33,124 bases of DNA. Origin: Comamonadaceae bacterium (GTDB taxonomy: Bacteria > Pseudomonadota > Gammaproteobacteria > Burkholderiales > Burkholderiaceae_C). Position 1 is the stretch's first letter. The number at the start of each line of letters is the position of its first letter. Location: positions 1 through 33,124 of the forward strand of contig JAIYBZ010000007.1 in assembly GCA_027488255.1 (NCBI GenBank), given 5' to 3'. Under the pieces are notes generated by a model, which worked only from the letters and a program-made list of their open reading frames with translations, had not been told where the DNA came from and searched no databases. The translations under genes were made by a program, and so were the position numbers. Shown here one piece after another: positions 1 to 8,165 of this stretch.

Positions 1-725
1 ACCACAGGCAAATTGGCCATGGGCTTGCTCATGTCGGTGCTGAAGAACTGGTTGTTCAAGGCAGTGAACAACAAGGGCGCCGTTTCACCGCTGATGCGGG
101 CGATGGCCAACAACAGGCCCGTGATCACACCGCTTTTGGCAGCACGCAAAGTCACCGACAAAGACACTTTCCAGCGCGGCGCTCCCAATGCAAAGGCGGC
201 CTCGCGCAAGCTGCCGGGCACCAAGCGCAGCATGTTTTCCGTAGTGCGCATCACCACAGGCACGGCAATCAAGGACAAGGCCATGCTGCCGGCATAACCC
301 GAAAACCGGCCGAATGTGGCCACTGCAATCGCATACACAAACAAGCCGATAACAATCGATGGCGCTGACAACATGATGTCCGTCACAAAACGCGTCAACT
401 CAGCGGTTTTGCTGCGGTCACCATATTCGGTCAGGTAAATGCCGGCCAAAATGCCCACGGGCGTCGCGACCAAAACCGACAAACCCACCATCATCAAACT
501 GCCCACGATGGCGTTGCGCAAACCGCCGCCATCGGTGCCGGGTGCCGGTGTATCTTTGGTCAGCATGTCCCAGTCCACGGCAGCAATGCCGTTAGAAAAG
601 AGCACCACCAAAATCCAAAGCAAAACCGCCAGGCCCAAAGCCATCGCCACCATGGAAGTGGCCATGCCCAAAGAGTTAGCGATTTGACGACGGCGGTAAA
701 GCCCTTGATCCATGTTCACAGCCAT
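1..725 (-). CDS. pstA: Phosphate ABC transporter permease PstA (3' end beyond window)
   Basis: Inner-membrane permease of the high-affinity phosphate importer, pairing with PstC and driven by the ATPase PstB. I translated the reverse strand from the ATG at 725: MAVNMDQGLYRRRQIANS, then a strong membrane segment (about residues 20-45) and several more. The cytoplasmic EAA loop that docks on PstB is visible as REAAFALGAPRWKV, followed by a conserved ARISGETAPLLF stretch. About 241 codons are present; family members are near 280-300, so roughly the last 50 residues lie left of the window. The start is 1 base past the pstC stop (TGA at 729-727), with AAGGGG as ribosome site inside the end of pstC, so the two are translationally linked. 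pstB and phoU would be expected next, outside the window. Confidence 0.93.
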   Translation of the reverse strand, partial: MAVNMDQGLYRRRQIANSLGMATSMVAMALGLAVLLWILVVLFSNGIAAVDWDMLTKDTPAPGTDGGGLRNAIVGSLMMVGLSVLVATPVGILAGIYLTEYGDRSKTAELTRFVTDIMLSAPSIVIGLFVYAIAVATFGRFSGYAGSMALSLIAVPVVMRTTENMLRLVPGSLREAAFALGAPRWKVSLSVTLRAAKSGVITGLLLAIARISGETAPLLFTALNNQFFSTDMSKPMANLPV

Positions 726-726
726 C

Positions 727-1704
727 TCAGAACCCCTTGGCTTTTTCAGCCCGATTGATCATGATTTTGGCCAAGGCCAAGACCAAGAAGGTGATCACAA
801 ACAGCAAGAAGCCGAGTGCAAACAAAGAAGACATGTGGAAATCAGCCGCTTCGCCAAACTCATTGGCCAAGGTGGATGCAATCGATGTTCCTGGTGAAAA
901 CAGCGAAGTGGGCATGCGGTTGGCATTGCCAATCACAAAGGTCACTGCCATCGTTTCGCCCAAGGCGCGGCCAAGGCCCAACATGATGCCGCCAATCACC
1001 CCTTTTTGGGTGTAGGGCAACACGATCCCACGAACAACCTCCCAAGTGGTGCAACCCAAGCCATAGGCCGATTCACGCAAGATGGGGGGAGTAATTTCAA
1101 ACACATCGCGCATCACGGCCGCCACAAAGGGCAAGACCATGAACGCCAAAACAATGCCTGCGGACAAAATGCCCATGCCGTTGGGGGCGCCGCCAAACAA
1201 GAACCCAATCAATGGCATGCCACTCATCAAATCGCGCACAGGCACTTGGATGTAGTCGGCAAATAAAGGTGCAAATACAAACAAACCGAACATGCCATAA
1301 ATGATGGAAGGCACGGCGGCCAACAATTCGATGGCGGTGCCCAAGGGGCGACGCAACCATACGGGACAAGTTTCGGTCAAAAAGACAGCAATACCAAAAG
1401 CCAAAGGCACGGCAATCAACAGGGCAATGCCGGCACTCGTCAAGGTGCCCACGATGGCAAAAGCCGCACCGAACTGCTCATTGTTCACGTCCCACTCTGC
1501 ATACCAGAGAAAGGGCACACCAAACTTGGCAAAGGTAGGCCAAGCATTGACAAAAAGAGAAATGATGATGCCCGCCAAAGCACACAGCACGATCAAAGAG
1601 AAAAGCTGGGTTGATCTGTGAAACAAAACATCTTGCAACCGTTGGCGTTTGGCCACGGCCAGCATTTGACTGCTGTCTTTTGCTGTTGTTAGGGAAGTTT
1701 GCAT
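727..1704 (-). CDS. pstC: Phosphate ABC transporter permease PstC
   Basis: Inner-membrane permease of the PstSCAB phosphate importer. Membrane segments begin at [19 protein letters not shown], and the EAA loop reads [19 protein letters not shown], with the typical [18 protein letters not shown] following. The frame is open back to a TTG at 1770, but that codon lies inside a 12-bp stem (1747-1778) and precedes an unlikely N-terminus. I therefore chose ATG 1704 ([13 protein letters not shown], 325 residues, GGA about 7 bases upstream). ATG 1716 is an alternative giving four more residues. It follows pstS and precedes pstA by one base in an operon. Function is certain; the exact start is not. 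Confidence 0.93.
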   Translation of the reverse strand: MQTSLTTAKDSSQMLAVAKRQRLQDVLFHRSTQLFSLIVLCALAGIIISLFVNAWPTFAKFGVPFLWYAEWDVNNEQFGAAFAIVGTLTSAGIALLIAVPLAFGIAVFLTETCPVWLRRPLGTAIELLAAVPSIIYGMFGLFVFAPLFADYIQVPVRDLMSGMPLIGFLFGGAPNGMGILSAGIVLAFMVLPFVAAVMRDVFEITPPILRESAYGLGCTTWEVVRGIVLPYTQKGVIGGIMLGLGRALGETMAVTFVIGNANRMPTSLFSPGTSIASTLANEFGEAADFHMSSLFALGFLLFVITFLVLALAKIMINRAEKAKGF

Positions 1705-1746
1705 GCGGGAGTCCATCCAACAATAACCATCAAAACCAAGAGAAAG

Positions 1747-1778
1747 TCCGTCGGTTGAACCCAATGTCAACCGACGGA
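1747..1778 (-). terminator. 12-bp hairpin between pstS and pstC (attenuator or mRNA-stabilising stem)
   Basis: TCCGTCGGTTGA (1747-1758) and TCAACCGACGGA (1767-1778) are perfect inverted repeats with an 8-base loop, lying between the pstS stop (1801) and the pstC start. On the transcribed strand the stem is followed by a moderately T-rich run (CTTTCTCTTGGTTTTG), not a clean U-tract. I infer partial termination or 3'-end protection of pstS mRNA, which would give more binding protein than permease. Confidence 0.6.
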
Positions 1779-1800
1779 TCCCTGTTAGAAAGCGCCAGAA

Positions 1801-2820
1801 TTACTTCTGGATTTGTGACCAAACGCGTGAACGGATCTGATCGGTCAGGCTGTCAGGCAAAGCCACATAGTCCAAGTCAGCGGCCATTTTCTTGCCGTTC
1901 TTGAAGGACCAGTCGAAGAACTTGAGCGCTTCGTTGGAAGCGGCTTTGTCAGCAGGGTTCTTGTACATGACGATGAAAGAAGCGGTGCTGATGGGCCAGC
2001 TGTTGGCGCCCTTGGCGTTCACCATCGACACGCCCATGCCCGGCACGCTGAACCAGTCGGCGCTGGCCGCTGCTGCAGCAAATGTCAAATCATCGGGGTT
2101 GACGTACTTGCCATCGGCGTTTTGCATTTGCATGAAGGTCATGTTGTTCTTTTTCACGTAGGCATATTCCACGTAACCGATCGAGCCTTTGACGCGGTTG
2201 ACGTTGGCCGCCACACCTTCATTGCCCTTACCACCCACAGAAGTAGCCGCTGGCCACTTGATGGTGGCGTTTTTGCCAGGACCGTCAGCCCACTCTTTGC
2301 TCACGGCGCTCAAGTAGTCGGTGAAGTTGAAAGTGGTGCCTGAACCGTCAGCGCGGTGAACCACGGTGATGGGTTCGTTAGGCAGGTTCTTACCGGGGTT
2401 CAAGGCAGCAAACTTGGGGTCGTTCCACTTGCTGATCTTGCCCAAGAACATTTCGGCCAACACGGGGCCTGTCACGCGCAGTTCACCGGGCTTGAAGCCA
2501 TCCAAGTTCACGATGGGCACAGTGCCACCAATGATCATGGGGAATTGGACCATGCCGTCTTTGTCCAAATCAGCGCCAGAAATAGGGGCGTCTGTGGCAC
2601 CGAAAGTCACGGTTTTGGCGCGGATCTGGCGAATACCACCGGAAGAACCGATCGACTGGTAGTTCAAACCCACGTTGGTGGCGGCTTTATAGGCTTCAGC
2701 CCACTTGGCATAAACGGGAAATGGGAATGTGGCGCCCGCGCCGGTGATTTCGGCGGCGAAGCTGGTCACTGCAACAGCGCTCAGGCCAATTGCAGCCACC
2801 AAAGATTTAAATTTCAGCAT
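1801..2820 (-). CDS. pstS: Periplasmic phosphate-binding protein PstS
   Basis: Captures inorganic phosphate in the periplasm and delivers it to PstCA. 339 residues with a classical Sec signal peptide (MLKFKSLVAAIGLSAVAVTSFAA). The mature protein starts EITGAGATFPFPVYAKW, and the ligand-site segments SIGSSGGIRQI and VHRADGSGTTFNFTDYLS are both present. The length is usual for the family. The ATG at 2820 has a strong AGGAG ribosome site six bases upstream, and a Pho box lies about 80 bases upstream. It is the first gene of pstS-pstC-pstA. Proteins of this type bind arsenate as well as phosphate to varying degrees, which is relevant to the arsenate operon 2.6 kb away. Confidence 0.96.
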   Translation of the reverse strand: MLKFKSLVAAIGLSAVAVTSFAAEITGAGATFPFPVYAKWAEAYKAATNVGLNYQSIGSSGGIRQIRAKTVTFGATDAPISGADLDKDGMVQFPMIIGGTVPIVNLDGFKPGELRVTGPVLAEMFLGKISKWNDPKFAALNPGKNLPNEPITVVHRADGSGTTFNFTDYLSAVSKEWADGPGKNATIKWPAATSVGGKGNEGVAANVNRVKGSIGYVEYAYVKKNNMTFMQMQNADGKYVNPDDLTFAAAAASADWFSVPGMGVSMVNAKGANSWPISTASFIVMYKNPADKAASNEALKFFDWSFKNGKKMAADLDYVALPDSLTDQIRSRVWSQIQK

Positions 2821-2883
2821 TTCAGCTCCTGTTTCAGATTCAAAAAATTCGTGTCGGCAACGTGATTGCTGTCGACATCGGGT

Positions 2884-2917
2884 AATTTATTGCGTAATTG
2901 TGACAAGAATATGTCAA
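2884..2917 (-). promoter_or_regulatory. Pho box and -10 of the pstS promoter
   Basis: On the reverse strand TTGACAT-ATTC-TTGTCAC (2917-2900) has the PhoB architecture: two 7-bp half-sites with a 4-bp spacer. A -10-like TAAATT follows after 10 bases (2889-2884). There is no separate -35, as expected for PhoB-activated promoters. The half-sites match CTGTCAT/C at 5 and 6 of 7 positions. Confidence 0.7.
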
Positions 2918-2971
2918 AAATGGGCTTGCAGTCCATGCAACCGCCCCCAATGCGCCAAAAACAGTGCAAGC

Positions 2972-2987
2972 CGGGCGCCTTGGCCCG
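2972..2987 (-). terminator. Weak terminator-like hairpin after phoX
   Basis: CGGGC and GCCCG arms with a 6-base loop lie 28 bases past the phoX stop. On the reverse strand they are followed by CTTGCACTGTTTTT. The stem is short and the U-run is late, so this is only a possible terminator separating phoX from the pstS promoter. Confidence 0.3.
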
Positions 2988-3014
2988 ACCTGCGCTGCTT
3001 ACGGCCATGCCTCT

Positions 3015-5237
3015 TTACAAACCGATCACGCCGCCATCGGTGCGGGTGATCACGATGGTGGCCGAGCGTGGACGGCCTTGCACGCCATAACCCTGGTTGC
3101 CGGGCCACATGCTTTGCGGGGCTTCGCCAGAAGACAAGGCTTTGGACAACTCACCGGGGTGCTGGATGTTGACAAACAAAGTACGGCCATCGGCAGTTTC
3201 TGTGATGCCGGTCACCTCAGCCCCTTTGGGTGCGACCAAGAAGCGGCGCAGTTTGGCTTCGCCCAAGGCGGCGCCCATGAAGGTCTCTTGGGTGCCCGAT
3301 TGCTCAGCGCCGCCCACCGCCATTTTGTTTTTCACCGTCACTTTGCCGCCGTCGCCCACTTGGCCGGGAATGGCCGCCAACATCATGCAGTTGGTCTCGT
3401 CGGTGAAGGCGCCGTCGTCGGTCTGGATCCAGCAGATGCCAGTGGCTTTGCTGAACCACAAGCCGTCGGGTGAGGAGAAGGCGTTTTTGGCCGTCAAACC
3501 CGACAGGTTGGCATCGCCAGAATCTTCTTCGGCACCAAACAAAAAGATGTCCCAAGCAAAGGTTTTGGCCGTGGCTTGTTGCGCGGCTTCCTTGAAGCGG
3601 ATGATGTGGCCGTTGGGGTTGCCCGCGATTTTTTTGCCATCGGGGTCGGTGTAAGCGCGGGGATTGGCGGCATCAACTTTGGTGGGCGTTCGGTTGGCGG
3701 CGCTGTTGTTGGTCAAGGCAAAGTAAACCTCGCCATTGCGTGGGTTCACCGCGCCCCACTCAGGGCGGTCCATCTTGGTGGCGCCCACGGCATCTGCGGC
3801 GTGGCGTACATTCACCAACACATCGGCCTGGTTGGCAAATTTGTAAGCACTGTGATTGGCAATTCGCGGATCGGCGATGTTCAACTCCAACCATTCGCCC
3901 TGCCCTGTCGCATCGAAGCGGGCGGCGTAGAGTTTGCCTTCGCTCAGGTATTTGTCACCGGCCACCATGCCTGTGCCCACATCGCGGGGGTCCCACACCG
4001 CTGTCGTGACAAACTTGTAGATGTATTCGTTGCGCGAATCGCAGCCCATGTAAAACGCCAGCGGTTCGCCGGCTTTGGGCAGACCGCAGACCGCCGCTTC
4101 GTGGGCAAACCGGCCCATGGCCACGCGCTTGGCGGGGGTCGAGTTGGGGCTCAAGGGATCGATTTCCACGTTGTAGCCGAAGGTGTTGGCCTCGTTGCGG
4201 AAATCGCGTTCGGCGTTGGCACCCAGTGCGGCCAAGTTCCAACGGGCAAAACGGTCGTCTGTGGCAGAGACGGTGTGCCAGCCTTGGCTCACGGCCTTGG
4301 TGACACCGGCTGCAGGGGGCACTGCGGCCACGCCATAGCGTCTGCGCGAAGCCACATCGTTGGCTGACAGGGCAGCGCCGCCAGTGGTCTGGAAGTAAAA
4401 CGCCCAGTTTTCCTCGCAGCCCAGATAAGTGCCCCAAGGGGTCTTGCCATGGCCGCAGTTGTTCAAGGTGCCGCGCGACATGGCACCGGCAGTGTCCCAG
4501 CGGGTGGTCATGAACTGGCGGATGTTTTCGATTTGTGCGCGTGGCCCACTGATGCGAATCGGGGTTTGGGCGGTGATTCGGCGGTTCAAAGGCGAGTCTT
4601 TTTGGACGCGCCAGCCTTGTGGAGATTTCACGATCTCGACGATGGAAACCCCGTGGTGGTTGATCTCTTTGAGCACTTCCAGTTCAGGCCGTGTGCCCAG
4701 ATCCCATTCGCCAAATTGGTCAAATTTTTTGCCGCTCACCCTGTTAGAGGTCTGACCATTGGGGTGCATGAAGTGCGCATCGGCCGAGCTTTCATGGTTC
4801 ACGCACAACACGGCGCGAGCTGTTTCTTTTTCAGAGTAACGGCCCTGCGAGTCGATGTAATAAATGTCCATGCCGTCGTGGTGATCGCCGATGCGGCGTG
4901 ACCAGTCGTCGCTCTCAGTGCCACGGTTGGAGTAGGCGGGCAAGGCCGAGTCGAGGGCATCGCCGGTGGCGTGCAACACGGTGTATTGGTAGCCTGCGGG
5001 CAAGATCACGTTGTCGAGCAGGCTCTTGTCAACCGAGGCAAAACCCAAGGCCGATGGCGCAGCGGCGAGGCCAGTGCCCACGGTGGCGCAACCGGGCAAC
5101 AGGGCCAGGCCAGCCAAACCCAAACCGCCGCGCAACAAACCGCGGCGAGCAGGATTTTCTAAAGATTGGGTCAAGACCTCCTGAAAATGGCGGTTATCAG
5201 AGGTGTTGCAAATGGGGTCAAGGTCGTGGTGGGACAT
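3015..5237 (-). CDS. phoX: PhoX-type alkaline phosphatase (DUF839), Tat-exported
   Basis: Periplasmic or outer-surface phosphomonoesterase that releases phosphate from organic esters. PhoX enzymes use calcium and iron rather than zinc. 740 residues from ATG 5237, chosen because GGAGCTC lies 6 bases upstream; the longer ATG at 5267 has no such site. The N-terminus has a twin-arginine motif (RRGLLRGG, residues 31-38), a hydrophobic stretch, then LLPGC ending at Cys50. That resembles a lipobox, although proline at -2 is unusual. Typical PhoX segments include NNCGHGKTPWGTYLGCEENW, FAHEAAVCGLPKAGEPLAFY, ALTNNSA and SPDGLWF. It is divergent from the arsenate operon, has its own Pho box, and points toward pstS. 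Confidence 0.92.
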   Translation of the reverse strand: MSHHDLDPICNTSDNRHFQEVLTQSLENPARRGLLRGGLGLAGLALLPGCATVGTGLAAAPSALGFASVDKSLLDNVILPAGYQYTVLHATGDALDSALPAYSNRGTESDDWSRRIGDHHDGMDIYYIDSQGRYSEKETARAVLCVNHESSADAHFMHPNGQTSNRVSGKKFDQFGEWDLGTRPELEVLKEINHHGVSIVEIVKSPQGWRVQKDSPLNRRITAQTPIRISGPRAQIENIRQFMTTRWDTAGAMSRGTLNNCGHGKTPWGTYLGCEENWAFYFQTTGGAALSANDVASRRRYGVAAVPPAAGVTKAVSQGWHTVSATDDRFARWNLAALGANAERDFRNEANTFGYNVEIDPLSPNSTPAKRVAMGRFAHEAAVCGLPKAGEPLAFYMGCDSRNEYIYKFVTTAVWDPRDVGTGMVAGDKYLSEGKLYAARFDATGQGEWLELNIADPRIANHSAYKFANQADVLVNVRHAADAVGATKMDRPEWGAVNPRNGEVYFALTNNSAANRTPTKVDAANPRAYTDPDGKKIAGNPNGHIIRFKEAAQQATAKTFAWDIFLFGAEEDSGDANLSGLTAKNAFSSPDGLWFSKATGICWIQTDDGAFTDETNCMMLAAIPGQVGDGGKVTVKNKMAVGGAEQSGTQETFMGAALGEAKLRRFLVAPKGAEVTGITETADGRTLFVNIQHPGELSKALSSGEAPQSMWPGNQGYGVQGRPRSATIVITRTDGGVIGL

Positions 5238-5298
5238 GAAGAGCTCCGTTAAAAAATCCCATTGCAAGGGCTGGTCGTGACGACTTGATGGCTTTTGT

Positions 5299-5316
5299 TT
5301 GACACTTTGATGTCAG
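5299..5316 (-). promoter_or_regulatory. Pho box of phoX
   Basis: Reverse-strand CTGACAT-CAAA-GTGTCAA: half-sites matching CTGTCAT at 6 and 5 of 7 positions, with a 4-bp spacer, 62 bases upstream of the phoX start. A weak -10 candidate (TCAAGT) follows about 11 bases on. The CAAA spacer is identical to that of the ppk Pho box. Confidence 0.65.
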
Positions 5317-5384
5317 TCGATGGCAGCCCTCCCCGGCCTGCCCTTGCCCTGCACCCGCCATGGCGCAAGCCTTGTCTTTCAAGC

Positions 5385-5481
5385 CATCGTTCACTTCATC
5401 GTTCAACGTCATCGAAATGTCATACACCCCTGCCAGAATCAACATCACTGCATTTCCAGAAACATTGAAAGGTGAACGATG
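5385..5481 (+). repeat. CATCGTTCA repeats flanking the GAPDH-arsJ-arsR start (possible ArsR operators)
   Basis: CATCGTTCAC (5385-5394) is followed 12 bases on by CATCGTTCAA (5397-5406). An exact inverted copy, GTGAACGATG, lies at 5472-5481 and overlaps the GAPDH start codon (5479-5481). The copies sit on both sides of the predicted promoter, as operators bound by the operon's own ArsR might. That role is inference. Confidence 0.4.
5406..5439 (+). promoter_or_regulatory. Pho box and -10 of the GAPDH-arsJ-arsR operon
   Basis: ACGTCAT-CGAA-ATGTCAT (5406-5423) has two half-sites (5 and 6 of 7 matches to CTGTCAT) with a 4-bp spacer, in the forward direction. A -10-like CAGAAT (5434-5439) follows after exactly 10 bases, the same spacing as at pstS, ppk and olsB. 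It lies 55 bases upstream of the GAPDH start. Confidence 0.55.
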
Positions 5482-6522
5482 AAAGTCGGTATCAACGGAA
5501 TGGGCCGCATCGGCCGTTTGGCTTTGCGGGCGGCCATGGGCGCTGCCGAGCGCCAACAAGACGACCCGCGCGCCAACAACCGCTTAGAGGTGGTGCACCT
5601 GAATGAACTCAAGGGCGGTACGGCGGCCACGGCGCACTTGCTGGCTTTTGACAGCGTGCAAGGCAAATGGCGCGAGCGCATCGAGGCCGAGGGCGAAAGC
5701 CACATTCGCATCGGTGAGCGCCGCTTGGGCTTTTCTGCACACGCCAACCCGACCGACATTCCGTGGGGCGACATGGGGGTCGATTTGGTGCTGGAATGCA
5801 CCGGCAAATTCCTCACACCTGAAACCCTTCAAGGGCACTTGGACCGTGGCGCCAAACGCGTCATCGTGGCAGCCCCGGTGAAGGTGGGCGATGTGCTGAA
5901 CATCGTGGTGGGCGTCAACCACACCCAATACGACCCCGCGAAAAACAAGATCGTCACCGCCGCCTCTTGCACCACCAATTGCTTGGCCCCCGTGGTCAAG
6001 GTGGTGCACGAAGCCATTGGCATTCGGCATGGCCAGATCACCACCATCCACGACCCCACCAACACCAATTTGGTGGTGGACGCGCCCCACAAAGACCTGC
6101 GCCGCGCCCGCAGTGCCATGACCAGTTTGGCGCCCACGACCACCGGCAGTGCCACGGCCATTGCCCTGATTTACCCCGAACTCAAAGGCAAGCTGAATGG
6201 CCATGCGGTGCGCGCACCCGTGCTCAATGCCTCGTTGACCGATTGTGTGTTCGAGATGCAGCGCAGCACCAGCGCCGAAGAAGTCAATGCCTTGTTTGCG
6301 GCGGCCGCCCAAGGCCCGTTGGCGGGCATTTTGGGTTACGAGGTCAAGCCCTTGGTGAGTGTCGATTACGCCCGCGATACTCGCAGCGCCATCGTCGATG
6401 CGCTGTCCACCATGGTCACCGACGGCACCATGCTCAAGGTCTACGCCTGGTACGACAACGAAATGGGCTACGCCTGCCGCATGGTGGATTTGGCTTGCCA
6501 CATGCAAGACGTCGGCATCTGA
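5479..6522 (+). CDS. gapdh: ArsJ-associated glyceraldehyde-3-phosphate dehydrogenase
   Basis: In ArsJ operons this GAPDH uses arsenate in place of phosphate and makes unstable 1-arseno-3-phosphoglycerate, the substrate exported by ArsJ. 347 residues. The Rossmann motif [10 protein letters not shown] is at residues 4-13. The catalytic cysteine is Cys164 in [11 protein letters not shown], and the C-terminal [15 protein letters not shown] is diagnostic of the family. The ATG at 5479 has a GAAAGG ribosome site. One base separates its stop from arsJ, so the genes are co-translated. The linkage to arsJ and arsR, rather than to glycolytic genes, points to the arsenate role instead of central metabolism. 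It could also contribute to glycolysis. Pho box and repeat elements lie upstream. Confidence 0.92.
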   Translation: MKVGINGMGRIGRLALRAAMGAAERQQDDPRANNRLEVVHLNELKGGTAATAHLLAFDSVQGKWRERIEAEGESHIRIGERRLGFSAHANPTDIPWGDMGVDLVLECTGKFLTPETLQGHLDRGAKRVIVAAPVKVGDVLNIVVGVNHTQYDPAKNKIVTAASCTTNCLAPVVKVVHEAIGIRHGQITTIHDPTNTNLVVDAPHKDLRRARSAMTSLAPTTTGSATAIALIYPELKGKLNGHAVRAPVLNASLTDCVFEMQRSTSAEEVNALFAAAAQGPLAGILGYEVKPLVSVDYARDTRSAIVDALSTMVTDGTMLKVYAWYDNEMGYACRMVDLACHMQDVGI

Positions 6523-6523
6523 C

Positions 6524-7792
6524 ATGAACGCTGCTGAACGGAACTACGGCATTGTCACGGCCGCCTATTGGGGCTTTACCCTGACCGATGGCGCTTTGCG
6601 CATGTTGGTGCTGCTGCACTTTTACAAATTGGGCTATTCGCCGTTCATGCTGGCCTTTTTGTTTTTGCTTTACGAGGCTGCTGGCGTTTTGGCCAATTTG
6701 GTGGGCGGCTGGTTGGCCACGCGCTACGGCATTGCGCGCATGCTCAGCGTGGGCTTGGTCACGCAAATCATCGGGTTTGCTTTGCTTTCCGCGCTGCAAC
6801 CCGGTTGGACAGCAGCCCTCTCAGTGGCCTGGGTGGTGTTGGCGCAAGGGGTTTGTGGGGTGGCCAAAGACCTCACCAAAACCGCCAGCAAATCGGCCAT
6901 CAAGATCACGCAGGCGCAGGCCAAAGACCAGGGCAATGGCCAGTTGTTCAAGTGGGTGGCTTGGTTCACCGGCAGTAAAAATGCCATGAAAGGCTTTGGC
7001 TTTTTCATCGGCGGCTTGCTGCTGGAGACCTTGGGCTTTCAAGGCTCACTCTGGGCCATGGCGGGTTTGCTGGCGCTGGTGCTGTTGGGCGTGGTCACCA
7101 GCCTGCCCCCCATGATGGGCAAAAGCAAAGCCTCGGGTTCTGCCCGTGAGTTGTTTGCCAAAAACCCCGGCATCAATGCCCTGGCTGCGGCCCGTGTGGC
7201 GCTGTTCGGCGCGCGCGATGTGTGGTTTGTGGTGGGCGTGCCGGTGTTTTTGTATTCGGTGGGTTGGACGTTCACCATGGTCGGCGGCTTTTTGGCCCTT
7301 TGGACCATTGGCTATGGTGTGGTGCAGGCCTTGGCCCCGCATCTGGTGCGCCGCAGCGCCGATGGCCTGAGCCACGAAGTCCCCGCCGCTCGGGGCTGGT
7401 CGGCCGTGCTCACGGTCATCCCCCTGGGAATTGCCACAGCGGTGTGGCTGCAAGCCCCCCAGCTCGAATGGTGGGTGGTGGGGGGGCTCGGCTTGTTTGG
7501 CTTTGCGTTTGCCATCAACTCGTCGGTGCACAGCTACTTGATCTTGGCTTATGCCGGCTCAGAAAAAGCGGCTGAAGACGTGGGCTTTTATTACGCCGCC
7601 AACGCTTTGGGCCGCTTTATGGGCACCTTGCTGTCGGGCTTGTTGTACCAATGGGGTGGCCTGTTGTATGCCTTGCTGGGCTCGGCGCTGATGTTGGGTG
7701 TGTGTGGCTTGGCCACCTTGCGCTTGCCACTGAACTTGTCGCTCGAAGGTCCCTCGGCTGGCGACCCACCCCCAATGAAAGATGCCGCATGA
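6524..7792 (+). CDS. arsJ: Organoarsenical efflux MFS transporter ArsJ
   Basis: Major-facilitator permease that exports 1-arseno-3-phosphoglycerate, which then breaks down outside the cell, so that with GAPDH it amounts to arsenate extrusion. 422 residues from ATG 6524. The frame stays open further back inside the GAPDH gene, but that stretch is an out-of-frame shadow. It starts MNAAERNYGIVTAAYWGFTLTDGALRMLVLLHF, characteristic of ArsJ. It has about 12 hydrophobic segments and a conserved cytoplasmic loop containing GVAKDLTKTASKSAIK near residues 110-125. Start and stop fit the operon: 1 base after GAPDH, and an ATGA overlap with arsR at 7789-7792. Confidence 0.92.
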   Translation: MNAAERNYGIVTAAYWGFTLTDGALRMLVLLHFYKLGYSPFMLAFLFLLYEAAGVLANLVGGWLATRYGIARMLSVGLVTQIIGFALLSALQPGWTAALSVAWVVLAQGVCGVAKDLTKTASKSAIKITQAQAKDQGNGQLFKWVAWFTGSKNAMKGFGFFIGGLLLETLGFQGSLWAMAGLLALVLLGVVTSLPPMMGKSKASGSARELFAKNPGINALAAARVALFGARDVWFVVGVPVFLYSVGWTFTMVGGFLALWTIGYGVVQALAPHLVRRSADGLSHEVPAARGWSAVLTVIPLGIATAVWLQAPQLEWWVVGGLGLFGFAFAINSSVHSYLILAYAGSEKAAEDVGFYYAANALGRFMGTLLSGLLYQWGGLLYALLGSALMLGVCGLATLRLPLNLSLEGPSAGDPPPMKDAA

Positions 7793-8154
7793 CCCCCCTC
7801 AATGAAGACTTGGCCGTGAAAGCGCTGGCCGCCTTGGCGCAGACGTCGCGCTTGCGGGTCTTTCGCGCCATCGTTGGCGCGGGCCCAGCAGGGTTGCAAC
7901 CCGGGCAGTTGTCACAGGCCCTCGGCATGCCGGCCAACACGCTGTCTTTTCACCTGAAAGAGCTGCACCATGCGGCGCTGGTCCATGTGCAACGCGAAGG
8001 CCGATTTATGCGTTACCGGGCCGACATGTCGGTCATGCAAAGTTTGGTGGGTTTCCTCACCGACCATTGCTGCCAAGGGGTGCCGTGTGTCGAGATGCCG
8101 GTGGTGAAATGCGGCGAGCTGACTCAGGAGGCCTGCGCCACTGGCCAGTGCTGA
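7789..8154 (+). CDS. arsR: ArsR-family arsenic-responsive repressor
   Basis: Winged-helix repressor released by arsenite. 121 residues. The helix-turn-helix is around residues 36-60 (GLQPGQLSQALGMPANTLSFHLKEL). The classical CVC motif in the DNA-binding helix is absent. Instead the C-terminal tail has Cys94-Cys95 and Cys100, plus Cys108, Cys116 and Cys121. A vicinal CC pair followed by a third Cys resembles the Acidithiobacillus ferrooxidans type of ArsR, where the As(III) site is C-terminal. The start overlaps the arsJ stop (ATGA), so it is the last gene of GAPDH-arsJ-arsR. It probably represses its own operon. The usual start is supported by the overlap. Confidence 0.93.
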   Translation: MTPLNEDLAVKALAALAQTSRLRVFRAIVGAGPAGLQPGQLSQALGMPANTLSFHLKELHHAALVHVQREGRFMRYRADMSVMQSLVGFLTDHCCQGVPCVEMPVVKCGELTQEACATGQC

Positions 8155-8165
8155 GGCAAAAAGCC

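Noticed and set aside
5479..6522. GAPDH as the glycolytic housekeeping enzyme
   Set aside because: It is one base from arsJ and in an operon with arsR, not with pgk or tkt; the arsenate role explains the context better, though a glycolytic contribution cannot be excluded.
5584..6525. 313-codon open frame antisense to GAPDH
   Set aside because: It is a GC-driven shadow of a well-recognised gene, with a His/Gly/Val-rich composition and no domain.
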